The translations under genes were made by a program, and so were the position numbers. The notes beneath the pieces were generated by a model, which was given only the letters and a program-made list of their open reading frames with translations, was not told the origin of the DNA and made no database searches. This document shows, one piece after another, positions 18,537 to 27,864 of a stretch of DNA of 51,235 nucleotides (position 1 is the first letter of the stretch; each line of letters begins with the position of its first letter). The DNA comes from an uncultured Lachnospiraceae bacterium (lineage in GTDB: Bacteria > Bacillota > Clostridia > Lachnospirales > Anaerotignaceae), in the NCBI GenBank assembly GCA_944381395.1, contig CALWKY010000019.1, positions 1 to 51,235 on the forward strand. The letters are read 5' to 3'.

Positions 18537-19007
18537 GTGCCTAGAAAAGGACATGTAGCAAAAAGAGAAGTTCTGGCAGATCCCGTTTACAACAGCAAGC
18601 TGGTGACCAAGCTGATCAACAGCATTATGCTGGATGGTAAGAAGGGTGTAGCAGAAAAAATCGTTTACGGTGCATTCGCACAGGTAGCAGAAAAGACCGG
18701 CAAAGAACCCCTGGCAGCATTTGAAGAGGCTCTGGGTAATGTAATGCCCGTTCTGGAGGTTAAGGCTCGCCGTGTAGGTGGTGCTACCTACCAGGTACCC
18801 GTTGAGATCAGACCTGAAAGAAGACAGACCTTGGGTCTGCGTTGGATTACTCTGTACTCCAGAAAGCGCGGCGAAAAGACCATGGTAGATCGTCTGGCAG
18901 CAGAGATCATGGATGCTATGAACAACGCCGGCGGCGCTTGCAAGAGAAAAGACGAAATGCACAAGATGGCAGAAGCAAACAAGGCTTTCTCTCATTTCAA
19001 GTGGTAA
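18537..19007 (+). CDS. rpsG: 30S ribosomal protein S7
   Basis: A 156-residue S7 with a GTG start after TAAGGAGGG. The start is fixed by the conserved [28 protein letters not shown]. Further family segments are [36 protein letters not shown] and the C-terminal AFSHFKW. S7 nucleates assembly of the small-subunit head by binding 16S rRNA. The 173-base gap before it holds two hairpins. Confidence 0.99.
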   Translation: MPRKGHVAKREVLADPVYNSKLVTKLINSIMLDGKKGVAEKIVYGAFAQVAEKTGKEPLAAFEEALGNVMPVLEVKARRVGGATYQVPVEIRPERRQTLGLRWITLYSRKRGEKTMVDRLAAEIMDAMNNAGGACKRKDEMHKMAEANKAFSHFKW

Positions 19008-19026
19008 TTTTGGGGTATGGATCAGC

Positions 19027-19050
19027 CGGATATGGGATAGACTATATCCG
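19027..19050 (+). other. hairpin between rpsG and fusA
   Basis: CGGATAT (19027-19033) pairs with ATATCCG (19044-19050). No T-run follows, so it is not a terminator. It may adjust processing or translation between the two genes. Confidence 0.4.
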
Positions 19051-19117
19051 ACTGTGAAATTCTTAGAAATACTGGAAAAATTACTGATACAACAACGGAT
19101 ACAAAGGAGGAGTAATC

Positions 19118-21202
19118 GTGGCAAACAGAGAGTTTCCACTGTCCAGAACCCGTAATATCGGTATTATGGCCCATATCGACGCTGGTAAGACTACTCTTAC
19201 TGAGCGTATTCTGTTTTACACCGGCCGTAACTACAAGATTGGTGATACCCATGAAGGTACCGCTACCATGGACTGGATGGAACAGGAACAGGAAAGAGGT
19301 ATTACTATTACCTCTGCAGCAACAACTTGTCACTGGAACAACAACAGAATCAACATCATCGATACCCCCGGTCACGTTGACTTTACTGTTGAGGTAGAGC
19401 GTTCTCTGCGTGTATTGGACGGTGCTGTTTGTGTATTGGATGCAAAGGGCGGCGTTGAGCCTCAGACGGAAACCGTTTGGAGACAGGCTGATAACTACAA
19501 CGTACCTCGTATGATTTTTGTAAATAAGATGGATATCATGGGTGCTGACTTCGAAGGCTCCATGAAGTCTATCGTAGACAGACTGGGCTGCCATCCCGTA
19601 GCAGTAACTCTGCCCATTGGCGCAGAAAATGACTTCAAAGGCATCATTGACTTGATGAACATGAAGGCTTACTACTATGAGAATGCAACTGGTACTGAAG
19701 TAGATGAGGAAGAAATCCCCGCAGACATGCAGGATATGGCAGAAGAATACAGAGCGACTATGATTGAAGCAATCTGTGAAACAGATGAAGCTCTGATGGA
19801 AAAGTTCTTCGCAGAAGAAGAAATCACTATTGAAGAACTGAAAGCAGCATTGCGTAAGGCATGTATCGCTTGCGAACTGATGCCTGTTATGTGTGGTTCC
19901 GCATATAGAAACAAGGGTGTACAGAAACTGCTGGATGGCATTGTAGATTATATGCCCGCTCCCACCGATATCCCTTCCATTAAGGGTATCGATCCTGTAA
20001 CCAATGAAGAAACCGAAAGACATTCTTCCGATGAAGAACCTTTCAGCGCATTGGTATTCAAGATTATGAATGACCCCTTCGTAGGTAAGCTGGCATTCTT
20101 CCGTGTATATTCCGGTACACTGGATGCAGGTTCTTATGTATATAACTCCACTAAGGGTAAAAAGGAACGTGTAGGTCGTATTCTGCAGATGCATGCAAAT
20201 CATAGACAGGAAATCGATAAGGTTTACTCCGGCGATATTGCAGCAGCAGTAGGCTTTAAGTTCAGTACCACTGGTGACACCATTTGTGACGAGGATCATG
20301 AAGTAATTTTGGAATCTATGGTATTCCCTGATCCCGTTATTGAAGTTGCAATCGAACCTAAGACCAAAGCAGGTCGTGACAAGATGGGTATGGCTCTGGC
20401 AAAACTGGCAGAAGAAGACCCTACATTTAAGACTTATACCAACCCTGAAACTGGTGATACCATTATCGCTGGTATGGGTGAGCTGCACCTGGAAATCATC
20501 GTTGACCGTCTGCTGAGAGAATTCAAAGTAGAAGCAAACGTTGGTGCGCCTCAGGTATCCTATAAAGAAACTTTCCGTAAGGCTGTGGATGTAGAAGGTA
20601 AGTTCGTTCGTCAGAGCGGTGGTCATGGTCAGTATGGTCACTGTAAAGTAAGATTCTATCCTCTGCCCGCAGATGCTGAACATAACTACGAATTTGTGAA
20701 TGCAACCGTTGGCGGTTCCATTCCTAAGGAGTATATCCCCGCTATTGATAAAGGTATCCAGCAGGCAATGCAGAGCGGTATCTTGGGCGGCTATCCCGTA
20801 GTTGGCGTAAAGGCAGAAGTATACGATGGTTCTTACCATGAAGTCGACTCTTCCGAACAGGCTTACCAGGTAGCAGGTTCCTTGGCATTCAAGGAAGCTA
20901 TGAAGAAGGGTGATCCCGTTCTGATGGAACCTATCATGAAGGTTACGATCACTGTTCCCGAAGAATATATGGGTGACGTTATCGGTGACGTAAACAGCCG
21001 TCGTGGTCGTATCGAAGGTATGGAAGCAAGAAATGGCGTACAGATCATTCATGCTTTCGTTCCTTTGGCTGAAATGTTCGGTTATTCCACCGACCTGCGT
21101 TCCAAGTCTCAGGGTCGTGGTAACTATGTAATGGAAGTTGACCATTACGAAAACTGCCCTAAGTCCGTTCAGGAAAAAGTTCTGGAAGGCAAGAAGGCAT
21201 AA
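19118..21202 (+). CDS. fusA: translation elongation factor G
   Basis: A 694-residue EF-G with a GTG start after AAAGGAGGAG. The P-loop AHIDAGKTT (about residues 18-26), the switch region [23 protein letters not shown] and NKMD are all in place, and domains II to V follow with the normal length ([24 protein letters not shown]-type segment [10 protein letters not shown]). EF-G drives translocation on the ribosome. It is the third gene of the str cluster. Confidence 0.99.
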   Translation: MANREFPLSRTRNIGIMAHIDAGKTTLTERILFYTGRNYKIGDTHEGTATMDWMEQEQERGITITSAATTCHWNNNRINIIDTPGHVDFTVEVERSLRVLDGAVCVLDAKGGVEPQTETVWRQADNYNVPRMIFVNKMDIMGADFEGSMKSIVDRLGCHPVAVTLPIGAENDFKGIIDLMNMKAYYYENATGTEVDEEEIPADMQDMAEEYRATMIEAICETDEALMEKFFAEEEITIEELKAALRKACIACELMPVMCGSAYRNKGVQKLLDGIVDYMPAPTDIPSIKGIDPVTNEETERHSSDEEPFSALVFKIMNDPFVGKLAFFRVYSGTLDAGSYVYNSTKGKKERVGRILQMHANHRQEIDKVYSGDIAAAVGFKFSTTGDTICDEDHEVILESMVFPDPVIEVAIEPKTKAGRDKMGMALAKLAEEDPTFKTYTNPETGDTIIAGMGELHLEIIVDRLLREFKVEANVGAPQVSYKETFRKAVDVEGKFVRQSGGHGQYGHCKVRFYPLPADAEHNYEFVNATVGGSIPKEYIPAIDKGIQQAMQSGILGGYPVVGVKAEVYDGSYHEVDSSEQAYQVAGSLAFKEAMKKGDPVLMEPIMKVTITVPEEYMGDVIGDVNSRRGRIEGMEARNGVQIIHAFVPLAEMFGYSTDLRSKSQGRGNYVMEVDHYENCPKSVQEKVLEGKKA

Positions 21203-21383
21203 TTGCTACGTTAAAAAAGTAAATGCTGTACCGGTGTTTTATACCGGTGCAGGCTTTAAGAAAATCCAATTTTCTATTGCAAAAGCCTGCAAAATTTACT
21301 ATAATTGGTATTGATATGATGCATTTATTAGGAATGCGCGTAACAATATCTCAATATTTATTTTTTAAGGAGGAAATTTCAAA
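21203..21383 (+). promoter_or_regulatory. fusA-tuf spacer with hairpins and a tuf promoter
   Basis: ACCGGT repeats around 21228-21248 and GCAGGCTTT pairing with AAAGCCTGC (about 21249-21290) form hairpins after fusA. TTGCAA (21277-21282), 17 bases and TATAAT (21300-21305) make a promoter dedicated to tuf. It would let EF-Tu be made in excess over the other str proteins. Confidence 0.7.
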
Positions 21384-22577
21384 ATGGCAAAGGCAAAATT
21401 TGAAAGAACCAAACCCCATATGAATATCGGTACAATTGGTCACGTTGACCATGGTAAAACCACTCTGACTGCAGCAATCACAAAGACTCTGCATGAAAGA
21501 TATCATACTGGTGAAGCTGTTGCTTTCGATATGATCGATAAGGCTCCCGAAGAAAGAGAACGTGGTATCACCATCTCTACCGCTCACGTTGAGTATGAGA
21601 CTCCTAACAGACACTATGCACACGTTGACTGCCCTGGTCACGCTGACTATGTAAAGAACATGATCACTGGTGCAGCGCAGATGGACGGTGCTATCCTGGT
21701 AGTAGCAGCAACCGATGGTCCTATGGCTCAGACCAGAGAACACATCCTGCTGGCAAGACAGGTAGGCGTTCCTTATATCGTAGTATTCATGAACAAGTGC
21801 GATATGGTTGATGACGAAGAACTGCTTGACCTGGTTGAAATGGAAATCAGAGAACTGCTGAACGAATACGAATTCCCCGGCGATGATATCCCGATCATTC
21901 GTGGTTCCGCATTCCAGGCTCTGCAGGATCCTAACGGTCCTTGGGGCGACAAGATTATCGAACTGTTCGAGGCAATCGAATCTTATATCCCTGAGCCCGA
22001 GAGAGATACAGACAAGCCTTTCTTGATGCCCGTTGAGGACGTATTCTCCATCACCGGTCGTGGTACTGTTGCAACTGGTAGAGTTGAAAGAGGTACCGTT
22101 AAGGTTCAGGACGAAGTTGAAATCGTTGGTCTGAGCGACGAAATCAGAAAAGTAGTTGTAACTGGCGTAGAAATGTTCCGTAAGCTGCTGGATCAGGCTG
22201 AAGCTGGTGACAACATCGGTGTTCTGCTGCGTGGCGTTCAGAGAAACGAAATCGAAAGAGGTCAGGTTCTGGCTAAACCCGGTTCCATCACTCCTCACAC
22301 CAAGTTCAAGGCACAGGTTTATGTACTGAGCAAAGAAGAAGGTGGTCGTCATACTCCTTTCTTCAACAACTACAGACCTCAGTTCTACTTCAGAACAACC
22401 GACGTTACCGGCGTTATCAGCCTGCCTGATGGCGTTGAAATGTGCATGCCTGGTGACAACGTTGAAATGACCATCGAACTGATCACTCACGTAGCTATGG
22501 ACCAGGGTCTGCGTTTCGCTATCCGTGAAGGCGGCAGAACCGTTGGCGCAGGTTCCGTTATTGAGATCATCGAATAA
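21384..22577 (+). CDS. tuf: translation elongation factor Tu
   Basis: A 397-residue EF-Tu with AAGGAGGAAA before the ATG. The P-loop GHVDHGKTT lies at residues 19-27, followed by [40 protein letters not shown] and the NKCD base-recognition motif. Domains II and III are complete. It carries aminoacyl-tRNA to the ribosome. It has its own promoter and a strong terminator after it. Confidence 0.99.
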   Translation: MAKAKFERTKPHMNIGTIGHVDHGKTTLTAAITKTLHERYHTGEAVAFDMIDKAPEERERGITISTAHVEYETPNRHYAHVDCPGHADYVKNMITGAAQMDGAILVVAATDGPMAQTREHILLARQVGVPYIVVFMNKCDMVDDEELLDLVEMEIRELLNEYEFPGDDIPIIRGSAFQALQDPNGPWGDKIIELFEAIESYIPEPERDTDKPFLMPVEDVFSITGRGTVATGRVERGTVKVQDEVEIVGLSDEIRKVVVTGVEMFRKLLDQAEAGDNIGVLLRGVQRNEIERGQVLAKPGSITPHTKFKAQVYVLSKEEGGRHTPFFNNYRPQFYFRTTDVTGVISLPDGVEMCMPGDNVEMTIELITHVAMDQGLRFAIREGGRTVGAGSVIEIIE

Positions 22578-22614
22578 TTTTAAACGGATTTAATATCTGG
22601 CGAATAAAAAATCA

Positions 22615-22647
22615 GCATCTGTGGAGAAATCCACAGATGCTTTTTTT
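22615..22647 (+). terminator. tuf terminator
   Basis: A perfect 10-base stem GCATCTGTGG (22615-22624) with CCACAGATGC (22631-22640), followed by seven T residues. Confidence 0.95.
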
Positions 22648-22730
22648 GCATATAGATTGATAATAGAGGTAGAAATTTTGCAATAAAATTAAGATTATTA
22701 TGGAAAATTATGATAGACGTTTTTCTGTAG

Positions 22731-22811
22731 TTGCACCTCATGGCAATGTGTGTTAGAATATGTTAAATTGAGAAATTACAATTTGGTAATTTTTGTTTCA
22801 CTTGCGTGAAA
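22731..22811 (+). promoter_or_regulatory. promoter and palindrome of the Crp/Fnr-type gene
   Basis: TTGCAC (22731-22736), 17 bases and TAGAAT (22754-22759) form the promoter. TTTCACTTGCGTGAAA (22796-22811) is a palindrome with perfect 6-base arms in the short leader, 23 bases before the ATG. A half-site pattern ending in GTGA is plausible for a Crp/Fnr regulator, so autoregulation is likely but unproven. Confidence 0.6.
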
Positions 22812-22834
22812 TGTGCTAAAGCGAGGTTCTATAT

Positions 22835-23578
22835 ATGAATGTAGACTGGAGAAAAGAACTAACCGAATTAAAAAAGACCAACTATAATTTTCCTTGGGTA
22901 ACTGCAGAAATTACACCAGCATTCAACCGATTGGTGTATGGTATGGAAGAGATCACTTTGAAAAAAGGTGAAATATTATACGATGCAGGATATGAAAGCC
23001 CTTATGTATTTTGTTTAAAAAGCGGAAGAATCATTAATTATATCATTACATGGGAAGGAAACCAGAAAATTCTTGGCATTTTTACAGAAGGCACACTGCT
23101 GGGAGAAACAGGAATATTTGATCAACAAACAGATGAATGTATTGCGCAGGTATCTTCTCCGAAAGCCGTATTATGGCGTATTCCCAGGGCAGTTTTCCAA
23201 CAGCGCATTCAGAGTGACAGTGAAATCATGAGCATCATTAACCGGAGCTTTGTAACAAAGATACGTTTACTTTCAGCCCACTTGGAATGTGTTCTCTTTA
23301 AATCCACTGTCCGGAAAGTTGCTTATATGATACTTTCTACTGCAAAATACTTTGGAAAAGTGCAAGAAGGCGGTATTTTCTTGGATATGCGCTTTACCCA
23401 TGTAGAAACAAGCAACACATTAGGTGTAAGCCGAGTGTCTGTTACTAATAGCTTCTTGCAGCTGGCCGAGTGGGGATATATTAAAAAAATTCCAAAAGGA
23501 TATGTAGTCACCAATGTAGCGGCACTTCGCTGCTTAGTAGAAAAAGGTGACGAGGAAAATAAGTTCTCTGATTTGTAA
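22835..23578 (+). CDS. Crp/Fnr-family transcriptional regulator
   Basis: A 247-residue regulator starting MNVDWRKELTELKKTNYNFP after GAGGTT. An N-terminal cyclic-nucleotide-binding-type beta barrel (about residues 35-130: LKKGEILYDAGYESPYVFCLKSGRI, FTEGTLLGETGIFD) is followed by a dimer helix. The C-terminal helix-turn-helix is HVETSNTLGVSRVSVTNSFLQLAEWGYIKK (about 190-220). The arginine-serine phosphate-binding pair of true cAMP receptors is not visible, and there is no N-terminal cysteine cluster, so neither cAMP nor an Fnr iron-sulfur cluster is suggested. It converges on a YkvI-type transporter gene. The regulon is unknown. Confidence 0.88.
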   Translation: MNVDWRKELTELKKTNYNFPWVTAEITPAFNRLVYGMEEITLKKGEILYDAGYESPYVFCLKSGRIINYIITWEGNQKILGIFTEGTLLGETGIFDQQTDECIAQVSSPKAVLWRIPRAVFQQRIQSDSEIMSIINRSFVTKIRLLSAHLECVLFKSTVRKVAYMILSTAKYFGKVQEGGIFLDMRFTHVETSNTLGVSRVSVTNSFLQLAEWGYIKKIPKGYVVTNVAALRCLVEKGDEENKFSDL

Positions 23579-23588
23579 AAATTATAGT

Positions 23589-23752
23589 AAAAAGAGATAT
23601 GCGAAACAGGCTTTCCTTCAGAAAAAACATTGTTTTTCTTGATTTTTTAGAGTAAACTGCGATAGCTGTCTCCATAAGAAATCATTCCAATCAAAATAAA
23701 ATCGCGGGAATCCTTTGTGCTGTAAGGATTCCCGCGATATTTGTTTTCTTAT
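23589..23752. repeat. intergenic structured element, copy A
   Basis: About 164 bases in the gap between the Crp/Fnr gene and the convergent transporter gene. A second copy lies at 27865-28029. The most conserved block is 23683-23712, covering ATCATTCCAATCAAAATAAA and the start of the final hairpin. The element holds a hairpin of AGAAAAA with TTTTTCT, a GCGA box (23659-23662) able to pair with the TCGC at the base of the last stem, and a perfect 15-base stem ATCGCGGGAATCCTT (23701-23715) with its complement (23724-23738). T-rich sequence on both sides makes this a bidirectional terminator. Confidence 0.75.
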
Positions 23753-23767
23753 AAATATGATATTTTT

Positions 23768-24913
23768 TTATTTTGCAACATGCCTTTGCTCTAATTTTTC
23801 GAAATATTGCCGATCCATCTCTTGATATTCTTTAATACGGTTAGGATTTTTCCAAATTGTCTGACGCAAAGCGAATAGAATCATTACGATAATGCCCAGG
23901 TAACCAGTATAAGGATAAATGGTATTTACCAATGTAGTGAAGGGCAGCATACTCAAAATAAATGCAGCAATGGCAGCAATCAGGTCTGTTGCATAATAGA
24001 ATTTGATGCCATACTGTCCAGCCTTACGACAAACCATCCACAAAAGGGGAACAGCAGTTGAGAAAATACCCAGCATAACCACTACAGTGAATGCGCCTGC
24101 TAAAACCGGATGGATTTTATTCGCTAAAACCAAGGTAGGGATAGAAACATTATAAACTTCGTCTATGTACAAGAAAAGTGCCATATGCATGACTAAGATT
24201 GCCAGGGTTAAGAAGAAACCACCTAAAGCACCGCCTAAAATACCACTTTCTTTTGTTTCTGCTGTTTCAGCTAAGCTAAACATAAAGGGGAAGACTATAA
24301 TTGCCATAAACCCAGCATACAAAAATCCGCTTAACAGCCAGTTGCCGCAGGAAGAGGTAACTTCCAGGCTTTCCAGTGTAGCCTGCGCAGTAGAAATGTT
24401 ATCAAATCCAGTAATAATACTAACAGTACCAATAAAAAGGGAAAAAACAATAATAACAGGTCCAATCACACCTAATACATTTACCAGTTTGTTTAACCCT
24501 AATAATACCGTTAAGAAGCAAATTAAGGTCATGCCTAATCTGCCAACAATATCAGGTAATCCCAAATACTGATTTACGGCAGCGCCGGCACCGCCAATCA
24601 TAACCGTATAAACGCCGAAGTTAAAAAAAGTAGCAAAGGGATCAATAATGGAACCAACTGTTTTACCACAATAGTACTTCCATTGGGTTGCAGCAGATTT
24701 AAAGCCAATTTCACGACCATCTTTCATCATGGAGGCACCCATCCATATAAATAAAACCATAGAAATCAAAGCAGCGCCAATGCCCAGCCAGCCAAAAGCG
24801 GAAAAAAACTGCAGGATCTCTTGTCCAGTAGCATAGCCGCTGCCGATACAGAAGGCAATATAGGCACCACCAATTTTTACTGCATCAATCCACATAGAAC
24901 TACTTTTTTTCAT
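23768..24913 (-). CDS. YkvI-type membrane transporter (first paralogue)
   Basis: A 381-residue protein with about ten to eleven membrane helices, starting MKKSSSMWIDAVKIGGAYIAFCIGSGYATGQEILQFFSAF after AGGGGGG. The opening GxxxAFCIGSGYATGQE resembles the first, unwound helix of LeuT-fold carriers and matches the YkvI family of uncharacterised Firmicute proteins. Further shared blocks are VMIGGAGAAVNQYLGLP, LVNVLGVIGPVIIVFSLFIGT, STAVPLLWMVCRKAGQYG and FTTLVNTIYPYTGYLGI. It is closely similar to the gene at 25391-26503. The substrate is unknown; amino acids or other small metabolites fit the fold. A cre-like palindrome overlaps its promoter. The cytoplasmic C-terminal tail is charged. Confidence 0.85.
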   Translation of the reverse strand: MKKSSSMWIDAVKIGGAYIAFCIGSGYATGQEILQFFSAFGWLGIGAALISMVLFIWMGASMMKDGREIGFKSAATQWKYYCGKTVGSIIDPFATFFNFGVYTVMIGGAGAAVNQYLGLPDIVGRLGMTLICFLTVLLGLNKLVNVLGVIGPVIIVFSLFIGTVSIITGFDNISTAQATLESLEVTSSCGNWLLSGFLYAGFMAIIVFPFMFSLAETAETKESGILGGALGGFFLTLAILVMHMALFLYIDEVYNVSIPTLVLANKIHPVLAGAFTVVVMLGIFSTAVPLLWMVCRKAGQYGIKFYYATDLIAAIAAFILSMLPFTTLVNTIYPYTGYLGIIVMILFALRQTIWKNPNRIKEYQEMDRQYFEKLEQRHVAK

Positions 24914-25281
24914 AACAAACCCCCCTAAAAATGGTCAAAGTATTTTTAAATATAGTTTATATTATTCATATATCGTTTTCTGTAAACGCTTTTACAAAAA
25001 CGATAAATATTTTTTTTATAAAGATTTTGAAGAAAATTATTTTTTTAAAATGTGATAAATTCAAGAAATTTTATCGTTCAAAGTTTAGCGGAAAAAATAA
25101 ATACATTGTAATCTATGTATGTGAAACTTTTGGAAATGAATTTTTGATTATTTAAATGAATAATAATTCAGTATAAATCATATATATTGTGAAAAAATAC
25201 AAAATATATTATTCAATAAAGTCACACAACTAGTGTTTCATATAGAAATAATTTTAAAATGATAAAACATTCTTTTGGGAG
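24914..25281. other. AT-rich gap between the two YkvI-type genes
   Basis: Apart from the promoter and cre-like site near 24959-24996, this is very AT-rich sequence with no gene or RNA gene that I can support. Confidence 0.5.
24959..24996 (-). promoter_or_regulatory. promoter of the first YkvI-type gene with cre-like palindrome
   Basis: On the minus strand TTTACA (24986-24981) and TAATAT (24964-24959), 16 bases apart, form a candidate promoter. TGTAAACGCTTTTACA (24981-24996) has TGTAAA/TTTACA arms around CGCT and is close to the CcpA catabolite-response consensus. It overlaps the -35 box, which suggests catabolite repression. Confidence 0.5.
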
Positions 25282-25329
25282 CGCAAAAAATATAGCCGAA
25301 ACCCTAGTTAGAAGAAGGATTTCGGCTAT
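25282..25329 (-). terminator. terminator of the second YkvI-type gene
   Basis: TAGCCGAAA (25293-25301) pairs with TTTCGGCTA (25320-25328). On the minus strand it is followed by ATATTTTTT, so it ends the gene at 25391-26503. Confidence 0.85.
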
Positions 25330-25351
25330 TTCTTTCCGTTAGAAGAAGGAT
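25306..25351. repeat. 14-base direct repeat GTTAGAAGAAGGAT
   Basis: Two exact copies start at 25306 and 25338, 32 bases apart. The first lies in the terminator loop and the second just outside the hairpin. It may be a small duplication. Confidence 0.7.
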
Positions 25352-25390
25352 GATGCAGTCTCCCCTAAGCAATGAAAGGAAAATAGAATC

Positions 25391-26503
25391 TCACAAAGGA
25401 AATCTGGTTTTTCGAATTACTGTTCCGAAATTAAGATTCTTTTCTTTTTTAAAGTGCTTTACAAAAACTGCAATAATAGCAAATACTCCCACATATCCAG
25501 CAAACGGATAAACGGTATTAACCAGCGTTGCAAAAGGAAATCTACTAACAATTAAAGCTGCGATGGTCATGATAATGGCAGTCGTAATAAATTTTTTAGA
25601 ACCGTCAGGACCGGTTTTTCTACAGGTCATCCACAACAGAGGAACTGTTGTAGAGTAAATACCCATCATAACAGTGACGGTAAAAAACCCTGCCAGCAAA
25701 GGAGAAATTTCGCTTGCTAATGTTAAAGAGGGAATTGCTTTATCATAAACATCTGAAATGTTTGCCATAAATGCTAAATGCATTACCAAAATAGCCAGAG
25801 TCAAGAAGAAACCGCCAACGGCACCGCCTGCTGCACCACCCTTTGCTGTTTTTGCAGAACGGGAAAGCTGAAACAGGAAACAGAAAAACAAAAGGGAATT
25901 TTCACCTACATACAGCAAAGCAGACTGGAACCAGTTACCACAAGATTTTGTAAGCGTCATTGTTTCCATAGTTTGTGACGCTGTTGCTAAGTTATCCAGA
26001 TTGGTGAACAAGCTATAAGTTCCAATAAACAGGGAAAATACAATAATAACAGGACCGATCGCGCCGATAATGTCAACTAATTTTTCTAGACCTAATAATG
26101 CAGTGATCAGGCAAAGGATAGACATGATTACACTGCCTACCAGATTCGGCAAACCGGTATACTGATTGATGGTTGCACCGGCACCGCCGATCATTACCAT
26201 AAATACAGCAGCGGTAAAAACTGAGGAAAAAATATCAATCACAGTACCCAGTTTTGTACCACAGTATCGTACCCAAATCTCACGGTCTGAATTGGTCTGA
26301 TGGGTATGCCCATCGTGCAGCAGCATAGCACCTAAGCTGGAGAAAAGGAACATACTAACAAGTGCAGTACCTACGCCCAGCCAGCCAAACGCGGTAAAAA
26401 ACTGCATGATTTCTTGTCCTGTAGCGAATCCGCTGCCAATACAGAATGCAATATATGCACCGCCGATTTTCAGAACATCCAGAAAAAATCCTTTTTCTTT
26501 CAT
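25391..26503 (-). CDS. YkvI-type membrane transporter (second paralogue)
   Basis: A 370-residue polytopic membrane protein. The start at 26503 (MKEKGFFLDVLKIGG) was preferred to an ATG six bases earlier because CGGAGGG then has a 9-base spacing. It shares most blocks with the neighbour: GGAYIAFCIGSGFATGQEIMQFFTAFGWLGVG, MIGGAGATINQYTGLPNLVG, GPVIIVFSLFIGTYSLFTNLDN and PLLWMTCRKTGPDG. The charged C-terminal tail differs. The pair looks like a tandem duplication with separate promoters and terminators, so they may be used under different conditions or for different substrates. Confidence 0.85.
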   Translation of the reverse strand: MKEKGFFLDVLKIGGAYIAFCIGSGFATGQEIMQFFTAFGWLGVGTALVSMFLFSSLGAMLLHDGHTHQTNSDREIWVRYCGTKLGTVIDIFSSVFTAAVFMVMIGGAGATINQYTGLPNLVGSVIMSILCLITALLGLEKLVDIIGAIGPVIIVFSLFIGTYSLFTNLDNLATASQTMETMTLTKSCGNWFQSALLYVGENSLLFFCFLFQLSRSAKTAKGGAAGGAVGGFFLTLAILVMHLAFMANISDVYDKAIPSLTLASEISPLLAGFFTVTVMMGIYSTTVPLLWMTCRKTGPDGSKKFITTAIIMTIAALIVSRFPFATLVNTVYPFAGYVGVFAIIAVFVKHFKKEKNLNFGTVIRKTRFPL

Positions 26504-26595
26504 AAACATTACCCTCCGTTTTTAAATATTGATAAAAAAACAAATGATCCTAAAAAGTTATTTTAAGACATCTGATTCAGTAAAACTCTTTTTTT

Positions 26596-26623
26596 ATTAT
26601 AGCGATATAAATTGTTTTGTAAA
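26596..26623 (-). promoter_or_regulatory. promoter of the second YkvI-type gene
   Basis: On the minus strand TTTACA (26623-26618), a 16-base spacer and TATAAT (26601-26596). It lies about 90 bases before the start codon. The remaining sequence to 26850 is AT-rich with no gene. Confidence 0.6.
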
Positions 26624-26858
26624 TTGATTTTGAAAAGGAATATTATAATAAAATATTCTTAATTAAAATAAATTTTATACATTTTTTGCTGTGGAAACAT
26701 GAGATTGTATTTGTAAGGAAAAAGAACTATTTTACCTGTGATGGTTTCTTTTTTGCAAAAGATGTGAAAAAATAAAAAAGATGATAGAAAGAGATTTGAA
26801 AAAAGTTAATATTTTGTGAATAATGGATGGATTCCCTTTCTTTTTTTTGTAGAATCAC

Positions 26859-26864
26859 TATAAT
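26859..26864 (+). promoter_or_regulatory. -10 element of the alarmone synthetase gene
   Basis: TATAAT at 26859-26864 is a perfect -10 box, 59 bases before the ATG. No good -35 box is seen at 17 bases, so this promoter may be weak or activator-dependent. Confidence 0.5.
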
Positions 26865-26922
26865 ACATGATAGAGACAGTATTTATTTTGAGAAAGACAA
26901 TGAAAAGGATGTGAATCACAAT

Positions 26923-27633
26923 ATGTCAATAGATGAAATGATGTCCCTTGTGCCTGCGAAAGAAACGCTGCCTGCCGATGGAAATGACAATTTCAGCGAA
27001 TCCGCGGCAAGGCTTATGGCTCAGGCAATCCCGTTTTTGCAGATGCAGATGGAGTATCGTTGTGCATTAATGGAAATTGAAACAAAATTACGGGTATTAA
27101 ACCAAGAATTTAATACAACGTTTAATAGAAACCCTTTTGAATCGATTCAAACACGGATTAAATCTCCCGCCAGTATTGTTGAAAAATTAAAGCGGAAAGG
27201 CTTTCCTGTGACTGCGGAATCTGCAGATACCAATCTGAATGATATTGCAGGAATTCGTGTGATATGTTCTTTCCCGGATGATATTTATACATTGGCGGAT
27301 CTATTGAGCCGCCAGGATGACATTGTACTGATCGAGCGGAAAGATTACATCAAAACACCAAAACCCAATGGTTATCGCTCTTTACACTTAGTCGTGGAAA
27401 TTCCTATTTTTTTAGCTACAGGAACAAAAAAGAAGCGGGTAGAGGTGCAGTTTAGAACGATAGCCATGGACTTTTGGGCCAGTCTGGAACATAAGGTAAA
27501 GTATAAGCGGAATGTGGAAAACGCGGAAAAAATTGGTCAGGAATTAAAAGAATGTGCGGATATTATTGCTGAAGTGGACAACCGTATGATGACTATCAGA
27601 AATGAGATTTATCGAGACCAGCTTCATGGCTGA
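26923..27633 (+). CDS. small alarmone (ppGpp) synthetase, RelQ-like
   Basis: The ATG at 26923 (MSIDEMMSLVPAKE) follows AAAGGATGTGA and gives 236 residues. The frame runs 32 codons further upstream through the -10 box, so that start is unlikely. The RelA/SpoT synthetase domain is clear: INDIAG-type segment LNDIAGIRVICSFPDDIYTLADLL, DYIKTPKPNGYRSLHLVVEIP, and VEVQFRTIAMDFWASLEHKVKYKR. There is no HD hydrolase, TGS or ACT domain, so it is a single-domain synthetase making (p)ppGpp from GTP or GDP and ATP. An N-terminal extension of about 40 residues precedes the core found in Bacillus RelQ. It is monocistronic and converges on trmB. Confidence 0.9.
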   Translation: MSIDEMMSLVPAKETLPADGNDNFSESAARLMAQAIPFLQMQMEYRCALMEIETKLRVLNQEFNTTFNRNPFESIQTRIKSPASIVEKLKRKGFPVTAESADTNLNDIAGIRVICSFPDDIYTLADLLSRQDDIVLIERKDYIKTPKPNGYRSLHLVVEIPIFLATGTKKKRVEVQFRTIAMDFWASLEHKVKYKRNVENAEKIGQELKECADIIAEVDNRMMTIRNEIYRDQLHG

Positions 27634-27864
27634 TATTTCCTATAGCATCCTCGAAAGAAGTACAATCATTTTCTGAATGAACTTGTGTAAGACAATGAAA
27701 AGGATATAGGATAGAAAGCATATCCTTACTGTAGATACTATAGGAATGATGTGTTATAAAAATATCCCAGCAAGGCTATAAAACAATAATTGATGGAAAC
27801 GAAAGCGGTGTAAGGGATAAAAAAATTATTCCTCTGGACGAGAACTTAAAAACAATTTAGAAAT
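27634..27864. other. gap downstream of the alarmone synthetase gene
   Basis: About 230 bases before repeat copy B. CCTAT and ATCCT (around 27638-27652) can pair with AGGATATAGG (around 27700-27711), and a small TCATT/AATGA hairpin lies inside. No gene is visible. Confidence 0.4.

Noticed and set aside
19022-22490. Very long minus-strand open frames (707 and 379 codons) opposite fusA and tuf
   Set aside because: They are shadow frames caused by biased codon use in highly expressed genes; composition is not protein-like and no start sites fit.
25091-25260. Possible regulator sites in AT-rich sequence between the YkvI-type genes (for example ACAC/GTGT near 25227)
   Set aside because: The arms are only four bases and such matches are expected by chance in sequence this AT-rich.
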